Assembly (NCBI RefSeq): GCF_000746085.1
Contig: NZ_JQKO01000004.1
Coordinates: forward strand, 62,001 to 126,000
Direction: 5' to 3'
DNA: 64,000 bases
Origin: Methylocapsa aurea
GTDB taxonomy: Bacteria; Pseudomonadota; Alphaproteobacteria; Rhizobiales; Beijerinckiaceae
Positions 1 to 7,684 of this stretch are shown piece by piece; position 1 is the first letter of the stretch, and each line of letters starts with the position of its first letter. The position numbers were made by a program, and so were the translations under genes. Under the pieces are notes generated by a model. The model searched no databases, was not told the origin of the DNA, and saw only the letters and a program-made list of their open reading frames with translations.

Positions 1-15
1 AGGAGCAGCTTCGCG

Positions 16-258
16 ATGCCGCGCCCTAGATCCCTCATTGTCAGCATGGAGATCACGGTTGCCGGCAGCTCTCACAACTGCCGGAACAACGATAGCCATC
101 GCATCGCGAAGGGTGTGAAGCGCCTGACCATCAAGTCCGATGGCGACAAACAGCATTATTGCCTCGGCTGTGCAAAGGGCTTTCTGGTGAAGGATGTAGA
201 GCGATTACGCGCGATCCTTGCCGAAATTGAAAGCGGTGCTCCGCCTGCCGCAGCGTAA
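16..258 (+). CDS. Small protein with PARP-like zinc-finger spacing, hypothetical
   Basis: This 80-residue protein of unknown function contains two cysteine/histidine clusters (C22 with a following His, then YCLGCA near residues 48-53) separated by a basic stretch. The pattern recalls the layout of PARP-type zinc fingers: a first Cys, a His followed by I-x-K-G, then YCxxC. An AGGAG sequence lies ten bases before the ATG. The reading frame is open to the window edge, so an earlier start cannot be excluded; an internal ATG at 46 is another option. Zinc binding is inferred only from the residues. Confidence 0.55.
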   Translation: MPRPRSLIVSMEITVAGSSHNCRNNDSHRIAKGVKRLTIKSDGDKQHYCLGCAKGFLVKDVERLRAILAEIESGAPPAAA

Positions 259-332
259 AGGCATTTTGTTGCATAAATCCGGTGTCAAAAACCGGGGGAT
301 TCACACCGACTCCGCTTTGCCAGGGTCATTAG

Positions 333-587
333 ATGACCCTGGCATGGATCGAGCGGCGCAGCCTTGCCGCCCGCGAGCGATTGGAAGCTGAAACAGACCC
401 CATAATGATGCTCGGTCGCCGTAAGCTTGTCAGGAAGGGGAACGAGGAAATTATGCGGTTTCAGGCGGAGGTGCGTATCAAATCACGCATGGCCTGCGGG
501 AATCAGGCCGGGGCGGAAGCCGCTTATCGTGAATTCGCAGAATGGATGAGGCGGCCGGATCGAAAAGACTTCGACAAGACCGGATGA
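333..587 (+). CDS. Small hypothetical protein
   Basis: This is an 84-residue, Arg/Glu-rich, probably helical protein that I do not recognise. It starts with an ATG and has only a weak upstream AGGG. It ends 3 bp before the converging PIN-domain toxin gene. No membrane segment, signal peptide or metal motif is visible. It could be a spurious frame, but the charged composition and its place among short element genes make it plausible. Confidence 0.4.
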   Translation: MTLAWIERRSLAARERLEAETDPIMMLGRRKLVRKGNEEIMRFQAEVRIKSRMACGNQAGAEAAYREFAEWMRRPDRKDFDKTG

Positions 588-590
588 CAT

Positions 591-1061
591 TCACCGGCTT
601 TCATCTCTTGTGGCATCCGGGACAAGTTCCGTCAGGAAAACCCGCGCGGTGAGAATGCGCACGGTCCGGTATTGACCGAGCGCCAGCAAGTCCTTGTCGC
701 CCGTTACAATCGTGTCGGCTTTCGCGGCGAGAGCGGCGGCAAGCACATGGTCGTCGTCGGGGTCGCGGCACACCGCGCCGATCTCCGGCAGCGGCGCACG
801 AAGCATGGAGCCGATTTCCTGAAGTTCGGCACACCATGCAATCGCGTCCTCTTCGCTGTGGCCGTAGGCATCACGCAGACCCGCACGGAGGAGGGACCGC
901 CGGGCTTCCACAAGCAGGATAGGCGACAGGTGCATGGCAAACATGCCCCGGTCCGCCAGCTTCAGAACCCGGCCCGGAACGCTCTCGGGGAACAGGAACG
1001 CGCTGACAAGGATCGAAGCATCAAGAACGGCGCTCGGCGGCATACGCTTTGCGTTCTTCAT
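591..1061 (-). CDS. PIN-domain ribonuclease toxin (COG1569-like)
   Basis: This is the toxin half of a type II toxin-antitoxin pair. The protein begins with the PIN signature LDASILVSAF, has a central acidic residue in LVEARRS, and carries the late acidic cluster CRDPDDDHVLAAA followed by IVTGDKDLL. These supply the Asp residues that bind Mg2+ in PIN nucleases. Two starts are possible: 1061 (MKNAKRMPPS) and 1043 (MPPSAV). Both overlap the 3' end of the upstream antitoxin gene, which fits translational coupling. The target is unknown; members of this family cut RNA. Confidence 0.8.
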   Translation of the reverse strand: MKNAKRMPPSAVLDASILVSAFLFPESVPGRVLKLADRGMFAMHLSPILLVEARRSLLRAGLRDAYGHSEEDAIAWCAELQEIGSMLRAPLPEIGAVCRDPDDDHVLAAALAAKADTIVTGDKDLLALGQYRTVRILTARVFLTELVPDATRDESR

Positions 1062-1257
1062 CGACGATGGCGAGGATTTCAGCTTCCTGCGCCGGGGTTG
1101 GTTCACGGCGTCCGGCGATGCTGACGGGCCGCAGCAGGATCGCGCCGCTTTCCGTGACCTCGGCTTCCAGATAGTCGCCTTCCTCCAGCCTGGCCGCTTC
1201 CCGGATGACGAGAGGCAGGGTGATTTGCGCGGCGCGGCGCACCTTCACGATGGTCAT
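1021..1257 (-). CDS. AbrB/SpoVT-type antitoxin
   Basis: This 78-residue protein has the swapped-hairpin AbrB pattern at its N terminus: VKVRRAAQITLP followed by an acidic loop (EEGDYLEAEV) and a short strand (AILLRPV). Its C-terminal helix is charged and would wrap the toxin. The ATG at 1257 has AAAGGGA eight bases upstream; a TTG two codons earlier is less likely. It overlaps the PIN toxin gene downstream. An AT-rich stretch at about 1275-1325 before the gene probably holds the self-regulated promoter. Confidence 0.8.
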   Translation of the reverse strand: MTIVKVRRAAQITLPLVIREAARLEEGDYLEAEVTESGAILLRPVSIAGRREPTPAQEAEILAIVDEERKAYAAERRS

Positions 1258-1416
1258 TGGCAATCCCTTTCAGAAAATACGAATTTATTAATCTACAAAT
1301 TTAGTATAGCACTTGATGCCAAGCTATAGCTAGAGCTTTCGTCTCCTGCCCTCCGAAGCCTCTTGTCATGCCGAAGCCTTCCTGGCGAAGGCTGATGGCG
1401 AAGGGGATAGCATGAC

Positions 1417-1994
1417 TCACCCCTTCATCAGCCGTCGCCGCAACGTCGATGGATCGACGCCGAGCGTGCGGGCGATTTCAGCTCTGCCTTCGCCTTCGCC
1501 TTCGCCTTCGACAAGCATGCGCCGCGCATAATCGAGCTGGTCGGCGCCGAGTTTCGCCGGACGGCCCACATGCCGCCCGCGCCGTTGCGCCGCCGCCATG
1601 CCCGCCTTGGTCCGCTCCGAAATCACGCTGCGCTCGAATTCGGCGATGGCCCCGACCATCGAGAACACCATGCGGCCCGCCGCCGTGTTGGTGTCGATCC
1701 CGTCCATGACCGACTGAAAGCCGATATTCCGCGACCGGAGATCGTCGAGGATTTGCAGCGGGTGGAGCGCCGACCGCCCGAGCCGACCGCCCGAGCCGGT
1801 CGATCCGCCAGACCGCCAGGGTATCGCCTTCCCGCACCGTCTCCAGCGCCGTCAGCAGGACGGGCCGCGCCGACACGGCTCCCGGACAACCCCTGATCCT
1901 GAAACACCCTCTCGCAGCCCGCCGCGTCAAGCGCGTGCGGTTGCATGCCGAGGTTCTGTTCATCCGTCGAGACGCGGGCGTAGCCAATTTTTAT
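1417..1994 (-). pseudogene. Degenerate serine resolvase/DNA invertase
   Basis: Three reading frames together spell a serine recombinase: an N-terminal part with GYARVSTDEQN, a middle with LAVWRIDRLGRS, and a C-terminal part with DTNTAAGRMVFSMVGAIAEF and a Hin-like helix-turn-helix tail. The position of the start codon is ATA, one base from ATG. There is one frameshift near 1860-1880. A second comes from an exact 13-bp tandem duplication at 1771-1796; removing one copy restores the reading frame LGRSALHPLQILDDL. The C-terminal part has a four-fold 6-bp repeat giving alternating Glu-Gly. It resembles the intact resolvase at 8948-9526 in family only. Confidence 0.85.
1771..1796. repeat. 13-bp tandem duplication that frameshifts the resolvase
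   Basis: The 13-mer CGACCGCCCGAGC occurs twice, at 1771-1783 and 1784-1796. As 13 is not a multiple of three, the duplication shifts the frame of the minus-strand resolvase gene between LGRS and LQILDDL. This looks like replication slippage. Confidence 0.9.
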
Positions 1995-2215
1995 GGCTGG
2001 GATTCCAAGTGCTCCCTTTAGAACGGTATAATCCTTTTATTTTCAATAACTTATGAGGTCAGAGCGGACCGCTTAAAAGGGTTCTGCTTTAAGCGGTACG
2101 GATTCCCATCGTTCAGTGCCGATGGTGTCGATGCACAAACGCTAAGTAAAAAATCTATTACTTAAGCATATATTATAGTATACTTATCGAAACAACATTC
2201 GGGCTGCGAGGATTT

Positions 2216-2800
2216 ATGAAAATTTCCGTATTAGAGATAGCAAAGACTAAATTAAGACAAGCCTACAGGCTTGCGTCCGCCTATGCCACTCCCCGCAACT
2301 TCGACGCAACGGAACGCGTGAACTTCTATGCAGATGCTGTTCTCAATGTCCCTCTCGGAAGCGCGCTTGCACAGCAGTCCGTGTCTGGCATTTTGAAGTA
2401 CGCGGACGATTTACCCGACGTGGAGGAACGCGTTGAAGCCTACAAGAATGCCGCCGCCTTTTCCTCTCTCGACAGCGCACCTGTGCGGCAGGCCGTGATT
2501 GGCCTCTTGAAGAATGCAGACGATCTGCCCGACGCGACGGCACGCGTGGAAGCCTACAGGTTTGCCGCCTACAGGTCCGGTCCTTCTCCCGACACTGCGC
2601 TTGCACAGCGGGCTATGGCTGGCATGTTCAAGCATTCGGACGGCCTCCCCGACGCGGCGGCACGCGTTGAAGCCTACAGCTTTGTGGCGGAGTACGCCTC
2701 TCCCGGTAGCGATCTTGAAAAGCAGGCGAAGCAAAAACTCAAAGAACTCCAATCTACAACACAGCCACAAATCTCCAAGCCGGCTGCCGCGCAGCTATGA
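2216..2800 (+). CDS. Alpha-helical repeat protein of unknown function
   Basis: This 194-residue protein contains about three to four copies of a 40-residue unit built on (D/G)LPD-x3-RVEAY-x4-A and a following (I/M)xG(L/M)(L/F)K. The repeats show at the DNA level too. The helical, amphipathic character suggests a superhelical scaffold comparable in style to TPR or HEAT proteins, but I do not recognise the family. A GAGG precedes the ATG by four bases. The 220 bp upstream is AT-rich with TATAGTATAC-like sequence and probably contains its promoter. There is no signal peptide, so it is likely cytoplasmic. Confidence 0.7.
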   Translation: MKISVLEIAKTKLRQAYRLASAYATPRNFDATERVNFYADAVLNVPLGSALAQQSVSGILKYADDLPDVEERVEAYKNAAAFSSLDSAPVRQAVIGLLKNADDLPDATARVEAYRFAAYRSGPSPDTALAQRAMAGMFKHSDGLPDAAARVEAYSFVAEYASPGSDLEKQAKQKLKELQSTTQPQISKPAAAQL

Positions 2801-2937
2801 AGCCACGCGAAAATATAAAACGCATCGCGGAAATCCGATCTTGAAAAGACGGGCGGCCGCTTTCCGGGCTGCCGGCAGCGACACGGATCAAATTTGTACC
2901 ACAGTAATGTTGTTAGCATTGTTAAAACATCATAAAC

Positions 2938-3450
2938 TCAATGAGTGTTGTAATACCAAATGCCAGCGATTATTACGCATAAAACGAACCTTGGATGCCA
3001 AGTTACAATCCACTTAACTGCCACAACGACAGCAAAAATAATACCGCAACCAATAACTATATTAATAGTCGATTGTGACGCATTGCGAAGCATATAGAAC
3101 AACCCGACTACGCCGACAAGGATCGTCAACCATCCAAAATTCCAGGACGAACCGGCGGATCGCGTGTCAATCGGTAGATAATCCTTCTGTTTATTTTGGC
3201 GTTTTTCCTGAATTTGGCGCGACAAGTTGTCGGATAATCTCTGCTGCTCTTGCTTTTGCTGCTTTAGATTTCTGGTCAGTTTTGCCTCGGTGTCACTCCA
3301 TTCCAAGTATTGTTTACGGGCTGCTTCAGTTCTTTCACGGTGGGCTCTTTGCTGTTCTCGTGCTGCTCGCTCAGCATTTTCCCTAAATGCCTGATCTCGC
3401 CTTTGCCGTTCTCGTTCTCGTTCGAAGCGCGCCCAGTTTTCATCGACCAT
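2938..3450 (-). CDS. Membrane protein with N-terminal coiled coil, hypothetical
   Basis: The first 90 of 170 residues are strongly charged, rich in Arg, Glu and Gln with heptad character, and predict a coiled coil. Residues about 105-165 hold two to three hydrophobic spans (WLTILVGVVGLFYML and INIVIGCGIIFAVVVAV, then a shorter C-terminal one). An AGGAG sits six bases before the ATG, which fixes the start well. Base composition of the membrane half is clearly more AT-rich than its neighbours. The function is unknown; the layout is a tail-anchored membrane protein. Confidence 0.65.
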   Translation of the reverse strand: MVDENWARFERERERQRRDQAFRENAERAAREQQRAHRERTEAARKQYLEWSDTEAKLTRNLKQQKQEQQRLSDNLSRQIQEKRQNKQKDYLPIDTRSAGSSWNFGWLTILVGVVGLFYMLRNASQSTINIVIGCGIIFAVVVAVKWIVTWHPRFVLCVIIAGIWYYNTH

Positions 3451-3621
3451 TTCCGGCTCCTGAGGATTTCGATCGCGAACTCGTGCTAACGTCCGACAAT
3501 ATACATAATCTTCCAGTACCGCCGGGGTTGCAAGGTCATGCCTTTATGGGATGACCCTACCCGGCGTAAGCCCCCCAGCGTGATAACCAGCATTGGGGAA
3601 ATTCTTTACAGGCAGCCGTCC

Positions 3622-3864
3622 TCACCGTCGCCTTCCGGCTTTCAAATCCGCAAGGGCGCGTTCCGCCGCCCTTGTCGCCCGGCCCCGCCCCGACGCCTCT
3701 CCTTCTCCGAAGGCCGCCACGCCGCCGCCTTTCAGGGCTTCTTTCACATCGTGAAAATCCAGCCCGATCACCTGCCTTTCGGGCGGCGCGGCCAAGGCCC
3801 GCAACGCCCGAACCACGCGCATCATCCGGTCAAGCGCCGGATCGTCTGCGGACTCTTCGCCCAT
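3622..3864 (-). CDS. 80-residue protein resembling the FtsZ T7-loop/H8 segment
   Basis: The start is fixed by a near-perfect Shine-Dalgarno (AAAGGAGGT) four bases before the ATG. After a helical N terminus, residues 34-44 read GLDFHDVKEAL and residues 52-71 read as F-GEGEASGRGRA followed by TRAAERAL. In FtsZ the matching stretch is the T7 synergy loop (N-x-D-F-A-D-V) followed by helix H8 and the G-x-G-x-ASG-x-x-RA turn. Both acidic residues (D36, D39) fall where FtsZ has its catalytic T7 aspartates, but the conserved Asn is Gly. The nucleotide-binding half of FtsZ is absent. Homology is inferred by eye; chance similarity remains possible. Confidence 0.5.
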   Translation of the reverse strand: MGEESADDPALDRMMRVVRALRALAAPPERQVIGLDFHDVKEALKGGGVAAFGEGEASGRGRATRAAERALADLKAGRRR

Positions 3865-4326
3865 TCTGACCTCCTTTTGAATGGATGCCCGCCCCGGTGA
3901 CGCGGATGCGGTTGCTGTCCGTTCAAATCGGGCGCTTTGCCCGGACTTCTGCCCGACTGATGGATTCAAATCATATCACCACCCCAATAACCAGAACCCC
4001 GCTGTAGGGGCGTGTCCTTCGGACCTGGCTCTAGGCGCAAGAGCGCCCGAAGCCGCGAAGCGGCGTCTTCGCCCATTCGGGTAACGATCCATCACGCAAA
4101 GCAAGAAGAATTCGACAGCCTCCGGCTGGCTTTGTCCCGTTTGAAAGCGGGGCTGCCGCCCCAGGCCGTCAAGGCCAGGCCCTGCGGGCGCTTCTGCCGG
4201 TCTCCCCATCTTTCACCCGCCAAGAGGCGGGCTGCCAAGACGGCCGCGCCGCCCTCCGGGTGGGTGAGACCCCTCCGGCAGAATCGGCCCTGACGGCCAT
4301 CCCCCGCTCATTGCCGCGTGGCTAGC
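3865..4326. other. Non-coding stretch before ardC
   Basis: About 460 bp with no convincing gene. It is GC-rich with several short inverted repeats (for example around 4020-4085), and the frames that cross it have low-complexity Arg/Ala/Pro composition on both strands. It may carry the leader of the downstream antirestriction operon. Confidence 0.4.
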
Positions 4327-4350
4327 AGGGTTGCATGCGCAACCCTTTTA
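4327..4350 (+). promoter_or_regulatory. Hairpin in the ardC leader
   Basis: Perfect 8-bp arms AGGGTTGC and GCAACCCT flank the loop ATGC and are followed by TTTTA, 19 bases before the ardC ATG. The form fits a terminator or attenuator that controls entry into the ardC operon. The ribosome-binding site (AAGGAAAAAGG) lies just downstream. Confidence 0.5.
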
Positions 4351-4369
4351 GCAACGAAGGAAAAAGGCA

Positions 4370-5278
4370 ATGAAAACCGATATTTATCAGCGTGTCACTA
4401 ACCAGATTGTCGCCAGTCTGGAAACCGGAATCCGGCCATGGATGAAGCCGTGGAGCGGCGAGCATGCGGCGGGCCGGATCACCCGCCCCTTGCGCGGCAA
4501 CGGCGTTCCCTATCAGGGAATCAACGTCCTGATGTTGTGGGGCGCGGCCATGGAGAAAGGCTATTCCGCCCCGATCTGGATGACGTTTAAACAGTCGCTT
4601 GGCCTTGGCGGAGCCGTCCGCAAGGGCGAGCATGGGAGCCTTGTTGTTTATGCCTCTACCTTCAGCCGCACCGAGGCCGACGAGTCGACCGGGGAGGAGT
4701 CGGAGCGGGATATTCCCTTTTTGAAGGGCTACACGGTTTTTAACGTCGAGCAGATCGACGGACTGCCCGCGCAGTACCTCGCACCGGCGGAGCCGCGCCT
4801 TGATCCGGTTCAGCGCATCGACCGCGCCGAGCGGTTTTTTGCCGCGACCGGCGCGACCGTCAGGCATGGCGGGGACCGGGCTTTTTACAGCGTCGCATCC
4901 GATCATGTGCAGATGCCGCATTTCGAGGCGTTCAGGGACGCGGAGAGCTATTACGCGACCTTGGCGCACGAGCTGACGCACTGGACGAAGCACCCGTCAC
5001 GGCTGGCGCGTGAATTCGGGCGCAAGCGGTTTGGCGATGAAGGCTACGCCATGGAGGAGCTTGTCGCCGAGCTTGGCGCGGCCTTCCTGTCCGCCGACCT
5101 TGATTTGACGCCGGAGCCACGGCCCGACCATGCCGCCTATATCGCGAGCTGGCTGAAGGCCCTGAAAAACGACAAGCGGGCGATTTTTACCGCCGCGTCA
5201 TACGCGCAACGCGCCGCCGATTTTCTGACCGGCAAGACCGAAACCGTCCCCGCCACCGTGCAGGAGGAGGCCGCGTAA
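4370..5278 (+). CDS. ardC: ArdC-family antirestriction protein (ssDNA-binding zincin)
   Basis: The 302-residue protein has the two-domain ArdC layout. Residues 1-130 match the N-terminal single-strand DNA-binding domain (start MKTDIYQRVTNQIVASLE, then the conserved W-x-KPW and G-x-NV-x-LW). A metallopeptidase domain follows with HELTHW at residues 200-205 and the third zinc ligand in AMEELVAE near residue 230. ArdC proteins protect incoming single-stranded plasmid DNA from restriction during conjugation. The start has a good ribosome site. It leads a small operon with the next two genes, in keeping with a role in establishment after transfer. Confidence 0.9.
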   Translation: MKTDIYQRVTNQIVASLETGIRPWMKPWSGEHAAGRITRPLRGNGVPYQGINVLMLWGAAMEKGYSAPIWMTFKQSLGLGGAVRKGEHGSLVVYASTFSRTEADESTGEESERDIPFLKGYTVFNVEQIDGLPAQYLAPAEPRLDPVQRIDRAERFFAATGATVRHGGDRAFYSVASDHVQMPHFEAFRDAESYYATLAHELTHWTKHPSRLAREFGRKRFGDEGYAMEELVAELGAAFLSADLDLTPEPRPDHAAYIASWLKALKNDKRAIFTAASYAQRAADFLTGKTETVPATVQEEAA

Positions 5279-5314
5279 GCGGCCCCTCCCAACAACAAGA
5301 AGGAGAAAGCGACC

Positions 5315-5722
5315 ATGACTAAATTTCGATTTGCCCCGATGACCAACTTTCTTGACATGCGCTGCCCGCAATGCGGCGACGAAACCGAGATCGACATAGC
5401 CGCGACCGTCTGGGTTCGCGTTTGCAGCGACGGCACGGATGCAGACGCTTCCGGCGACGGCACGCACACCTATGAACCGGACAGCCCCGCCCATTGCGGG
5501 CATTGCGGTTTTCACGCCACCGTCGAGAAATTCGAGCGGCCCGCCGCCGACGGCGAGGCGCGCGACATCGAGGACGAGACGCCCCCGACCGCCGAACGCG
5601 CATTGTTGCGAGAGATTCTTGAACGCCTGTCATCCGGCCCCATGCCGGACGAGGAACTTGCCGGGCGCATCCGGGCGCTTGGCATCGTGCCGGACTGGCA
5701 GGCCGCAGGGGGCGCAGCATGA
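5315..5722 (+). CDS. Zinc-ribbon hypothetical protein in ardC operon
   Basis: This 135-residue protein has an N-terminal pair of CxxC motifs, CPQCGD near residue 17 and CGHCGF near residue 62, spaced like a zinc ribbon, followed by an acidic linker and a helical C terminus (LREILERL). The ATG follows AAGGAGAAAG. It lies 36 bp after ardC and its stop overlaps the next start as ATGA, so the three genes are probably co-transcribed. The function is not known. Confidence 0.7.
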   Translation: MTKFRFAPMTNFLDMRCPQCGDETEIDIAATVWVRVCSDGTDADASGDGTHTYEPDSPAHCGHCGFHATVEKFERPAADGEARDIEDETPPTAERALLREILERLSSGPMPDEELAGRIRALGIVPDWQAAGGAA

Positions 5723-6330
5723 CCGCGCAACTCGGATTCGCCAACCTTCTGACCGACGCGGCCACCGCCAACGAGCGGCGGCAAATGGACCGGGCGACCT
5801 CGCACTTGCCCGGCACGATGGAGGAGGCGTTGCCGTGCTATCGACGCATGATCGAACGGCATCACGCCGCCATGCAGACCGCCGCGATCAACGAGGCCAT
5901 GAGCATCAGGGAGGAGGCGCACCTTCTGGCCGCCAAACTGAACGGCGGCACATGCGGCATTATCGCAGGGCCGGACGCGCCCGGCTGCATCCTTGAGCGG
6001 GAATCCGCCGCGCCGCCGGACTCCGCTCCCCTGTGGGGACAGGCGGGCGAGTTTGTCGTCACAGTTGGCGCAATGCGCGTCAGGATCGAATTACACGGCA
6101 TGTTCGGGATCGGCAGCACGTTTTGCCTGTTCCCCGGCTTTTACGCCCATGCCGTAGATCGGGACCGGCCATTTTTGAGCGAAACCGGGTTCCGCGCTTT
6201 CTTCGGCGTGTCAGGCCAACTCATCCCCGGCCTGACCACGGCGGATTTTGTCCGCGAGACGATTGCCGCGCATGTCAGGCAGGAACTGAAAGGAAGGCTA
6301 TCATCGATAAAGGCCCGCCAGAGTGCCTGA
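5719..6330 (+). CDS. Hypothetical protein of the ardC operon
   Basis: The 203-residue protein is soluble, with a helical N-terminal third (about residues 15-75) and a mixed C-terminal domain. I do not recognise it. It starts inside the stop codon of the preceding gene (ATGA) and ends 39 bp before a strong terminator at 6370-6399, which closes the ardC operon. Its conserved position suggests a role in element establishment or DNA processing, but this is inference. Confidence 0.65.
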   Translation: MTAQLGFANLLTDAATANERRQMDRATSHLPGTMEEALPCYRRMIERHHAAMQTAAINEAMSIREEAHLLAAKLNGGTCGIIAGPDAPGCILERESAAPPDSAPLWGQAGEFVVTVGAMRVRIELHGMFGIGSTFCLFPGFYAHAVDRDRPFLSETGFRAFFGVSGQLIPGLTTADFVRETIAAHVRQELKGRLSSIKARQSA

Positions 6331-6369
6331 CGGACTGAACCGGCCCACGTTACCGGTTGCGCCATTCAG

Positions 6370-6399
6370 GTGCGGCCGGTAGCGGCCGCACGTTTTTTT
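6370..6399 (+). terminator. Intrinsic terminator after the ardC operon
   Basis: Perfect 8-bp arms GTGCGGCC and GGCCGCAC with a 6-nt loop are followed by G and seven T residues. Confidence 0.9.
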
Positions 6400-6620
6400 G
6401 CGCCCCAGGGCGAGCCCTGCCGCCGCACCCCGCCCTTGGGGCTGCGGCCGATAGCGCCGCACCGCGATCTTCGTTTTGGGCTAGATCCCGGGAACGGACA
6501 AGGTCGACGATGACAGCCTCGGAGCATCGGGTAAAATCCTCACGCTGGGAAATTCGATTTCAGGAAATCATGCAGCGTCGGCGCCGCTGCGTTCAAGACT
6601 GTCCCAATCCCGCTTCCCCC

Positions 6621-7133
6621 TTAGCGAAATCCGCTTCCGTCCCACCGGATGCTACGCAGCCCGCCGCCATGGGCGTGCATGTAGATTACGGGAACGGGGC
6701 CGCCTTCAACCCGCACGCGCGCCCCCAGCGTTTCCAGCGTGAGCTTTAGCAGATCACCGCGCCGGACATAGATATTGACCGAACAGACTTGCATCCCGCA
6801 GGCCAAGCTGCGTGTCCCGTCCGCGCACCTGATGCCTTCATCGCTGATGATGAGGTCCGCCTTGCCATCGCCGGTGAGATCACGCTCGATGACCGATGCC
6901 GGGTCGATCTGCCCGTTCTTGCCGTCGCACGCGCCTGCAATTGCTTCGGCGACGAGGTAATTCGCGGCCTTTGAGCGGGCTGCCGCTGCAACCGGTAAAT
7001 AGGCGAGGATTGCAGCACAAACGACAGTTCGCGTTAAGAAGGGCCATATCATGCGACGTATTTCTTTGCTGATTTTTCCATTTATCATCCTGCCGGTTTT
7101 GCCCGCGAAGTCGAGGCCCTTAATCGGTTTCAT
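6621..7133 (-). CDS. Exported hypothetical protein
   Basis: The protein carries a hydrophobic signal segment (FLTRTVVCAAILAYL then AAA) and a secreted domain with DLTGDGKADLIISDEG, a pattern typical of short calcium-loop/FG-GAP-like motifs, plus cysteines that could pair. The ATG at 7131-7133 overlaps the stop of the upstream gene (ATGA), giving a 33-residue n-region; an internal start at 7052 would give a more usual signal peptide. With the upstream gene it forms a two-gene unit of secreted proteins. The function is unknown. Confidence 0.6.
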   Translation of the reverse strand: MKPIKGLDFAGKTGRMINGKISKEIRRMIWPFLTRTVVCAAILAYLPVAAAARSKAANYLVAEAIAGACDGKNGQIDPASVIERDLTGDGKADLIISDEGIRCADGTRSLACGMQVCSVNIYVRRGDLLKLTLETLGARVRVEGGPVPVIYMHAHGGGLRSIRWDGSGFR

Positions 7134-7483
7134 TTTGGCGCCTTCGCGCATCGCATATATTCGACGACCTTCCCCTTGGTGGTTTCTCGCAAATGCCCGT
7201 TAGGCAGGATTTTCCAGCGCAGCGTGAGATTGTAGGTGTCACCCTCCCCGGCGCAGGAAAGCTGGACAAGCCACCCGCCACCGTCCGGAGTGGCGTGTTT
7301 TGTCGTGCAATCGAATTCGTGCCCTTCTATCCCCTTGGCCGTGATCCTGAAGGGGCCGGCTCCGCTGAAATCACAATTGCCCGGCTCTCGCGCCCAGGCA
7401 CCGAGATAGGAACGATCTATTGCCAGCGCCGGGCTGGAGATCAAAAGCAACACCGGGATAAGATATTTAGTCAAGTCGCGCAC
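7130..7483 (-). CDS. Small exported hypothetical protein
   Basis: This 117-residue protein has a clear signal peptide (KYLIPVLLLISSPALA, then ID) and a small mature domain with four cysteines (CDFSG, FDCTT, LSCAG, MRCA). The listed start is GTG; a TTG at 7474 (MTKYL) has better spacing from a GGGAG and may be the real one. The gene is translationally coupled to the next exported protein. It is likely periplasmic; the function is not recognised. Confidence 0.65.
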   Translation of the reverse strand: MRDLTKYLIPVLLLISSPALAIDRSYLGAWAREPGNCDFSGAGPFRITAKGIEGHEFDCTTKHATPDGGGWLVQLSCAGEGDTYNLTLRWKILPNGHLRETTKGKVVEYMRCAKAPK

Positions 7484-7684
7484 TCCCGCTTTAAAAGGGG
7501 GCCATTCAACGAAAAACTGCTATGAGAAAAAGAGCTGGGTTCATATCGATTGGCTCAAAGACGTTGCTGGCCAATAGCCCAGCACATGCGCGGTAATCGT
7601 CTCGCGATCTTACAGGAACCGGCAACAAGCGCACTCGCGATTTGTCCTGTTGAGTTTGAAAGCTGTGGCCAACAGAGTGCGCAA

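Noticed and set aside
881-898. 12-bp match (CGGAGGAGGGAC) to the tRNA-Met 3' end as a left attachment site
   Set aside because: It lies inside the PIN toxin coding region and does not extend into the T loop, so it is most likely chance.
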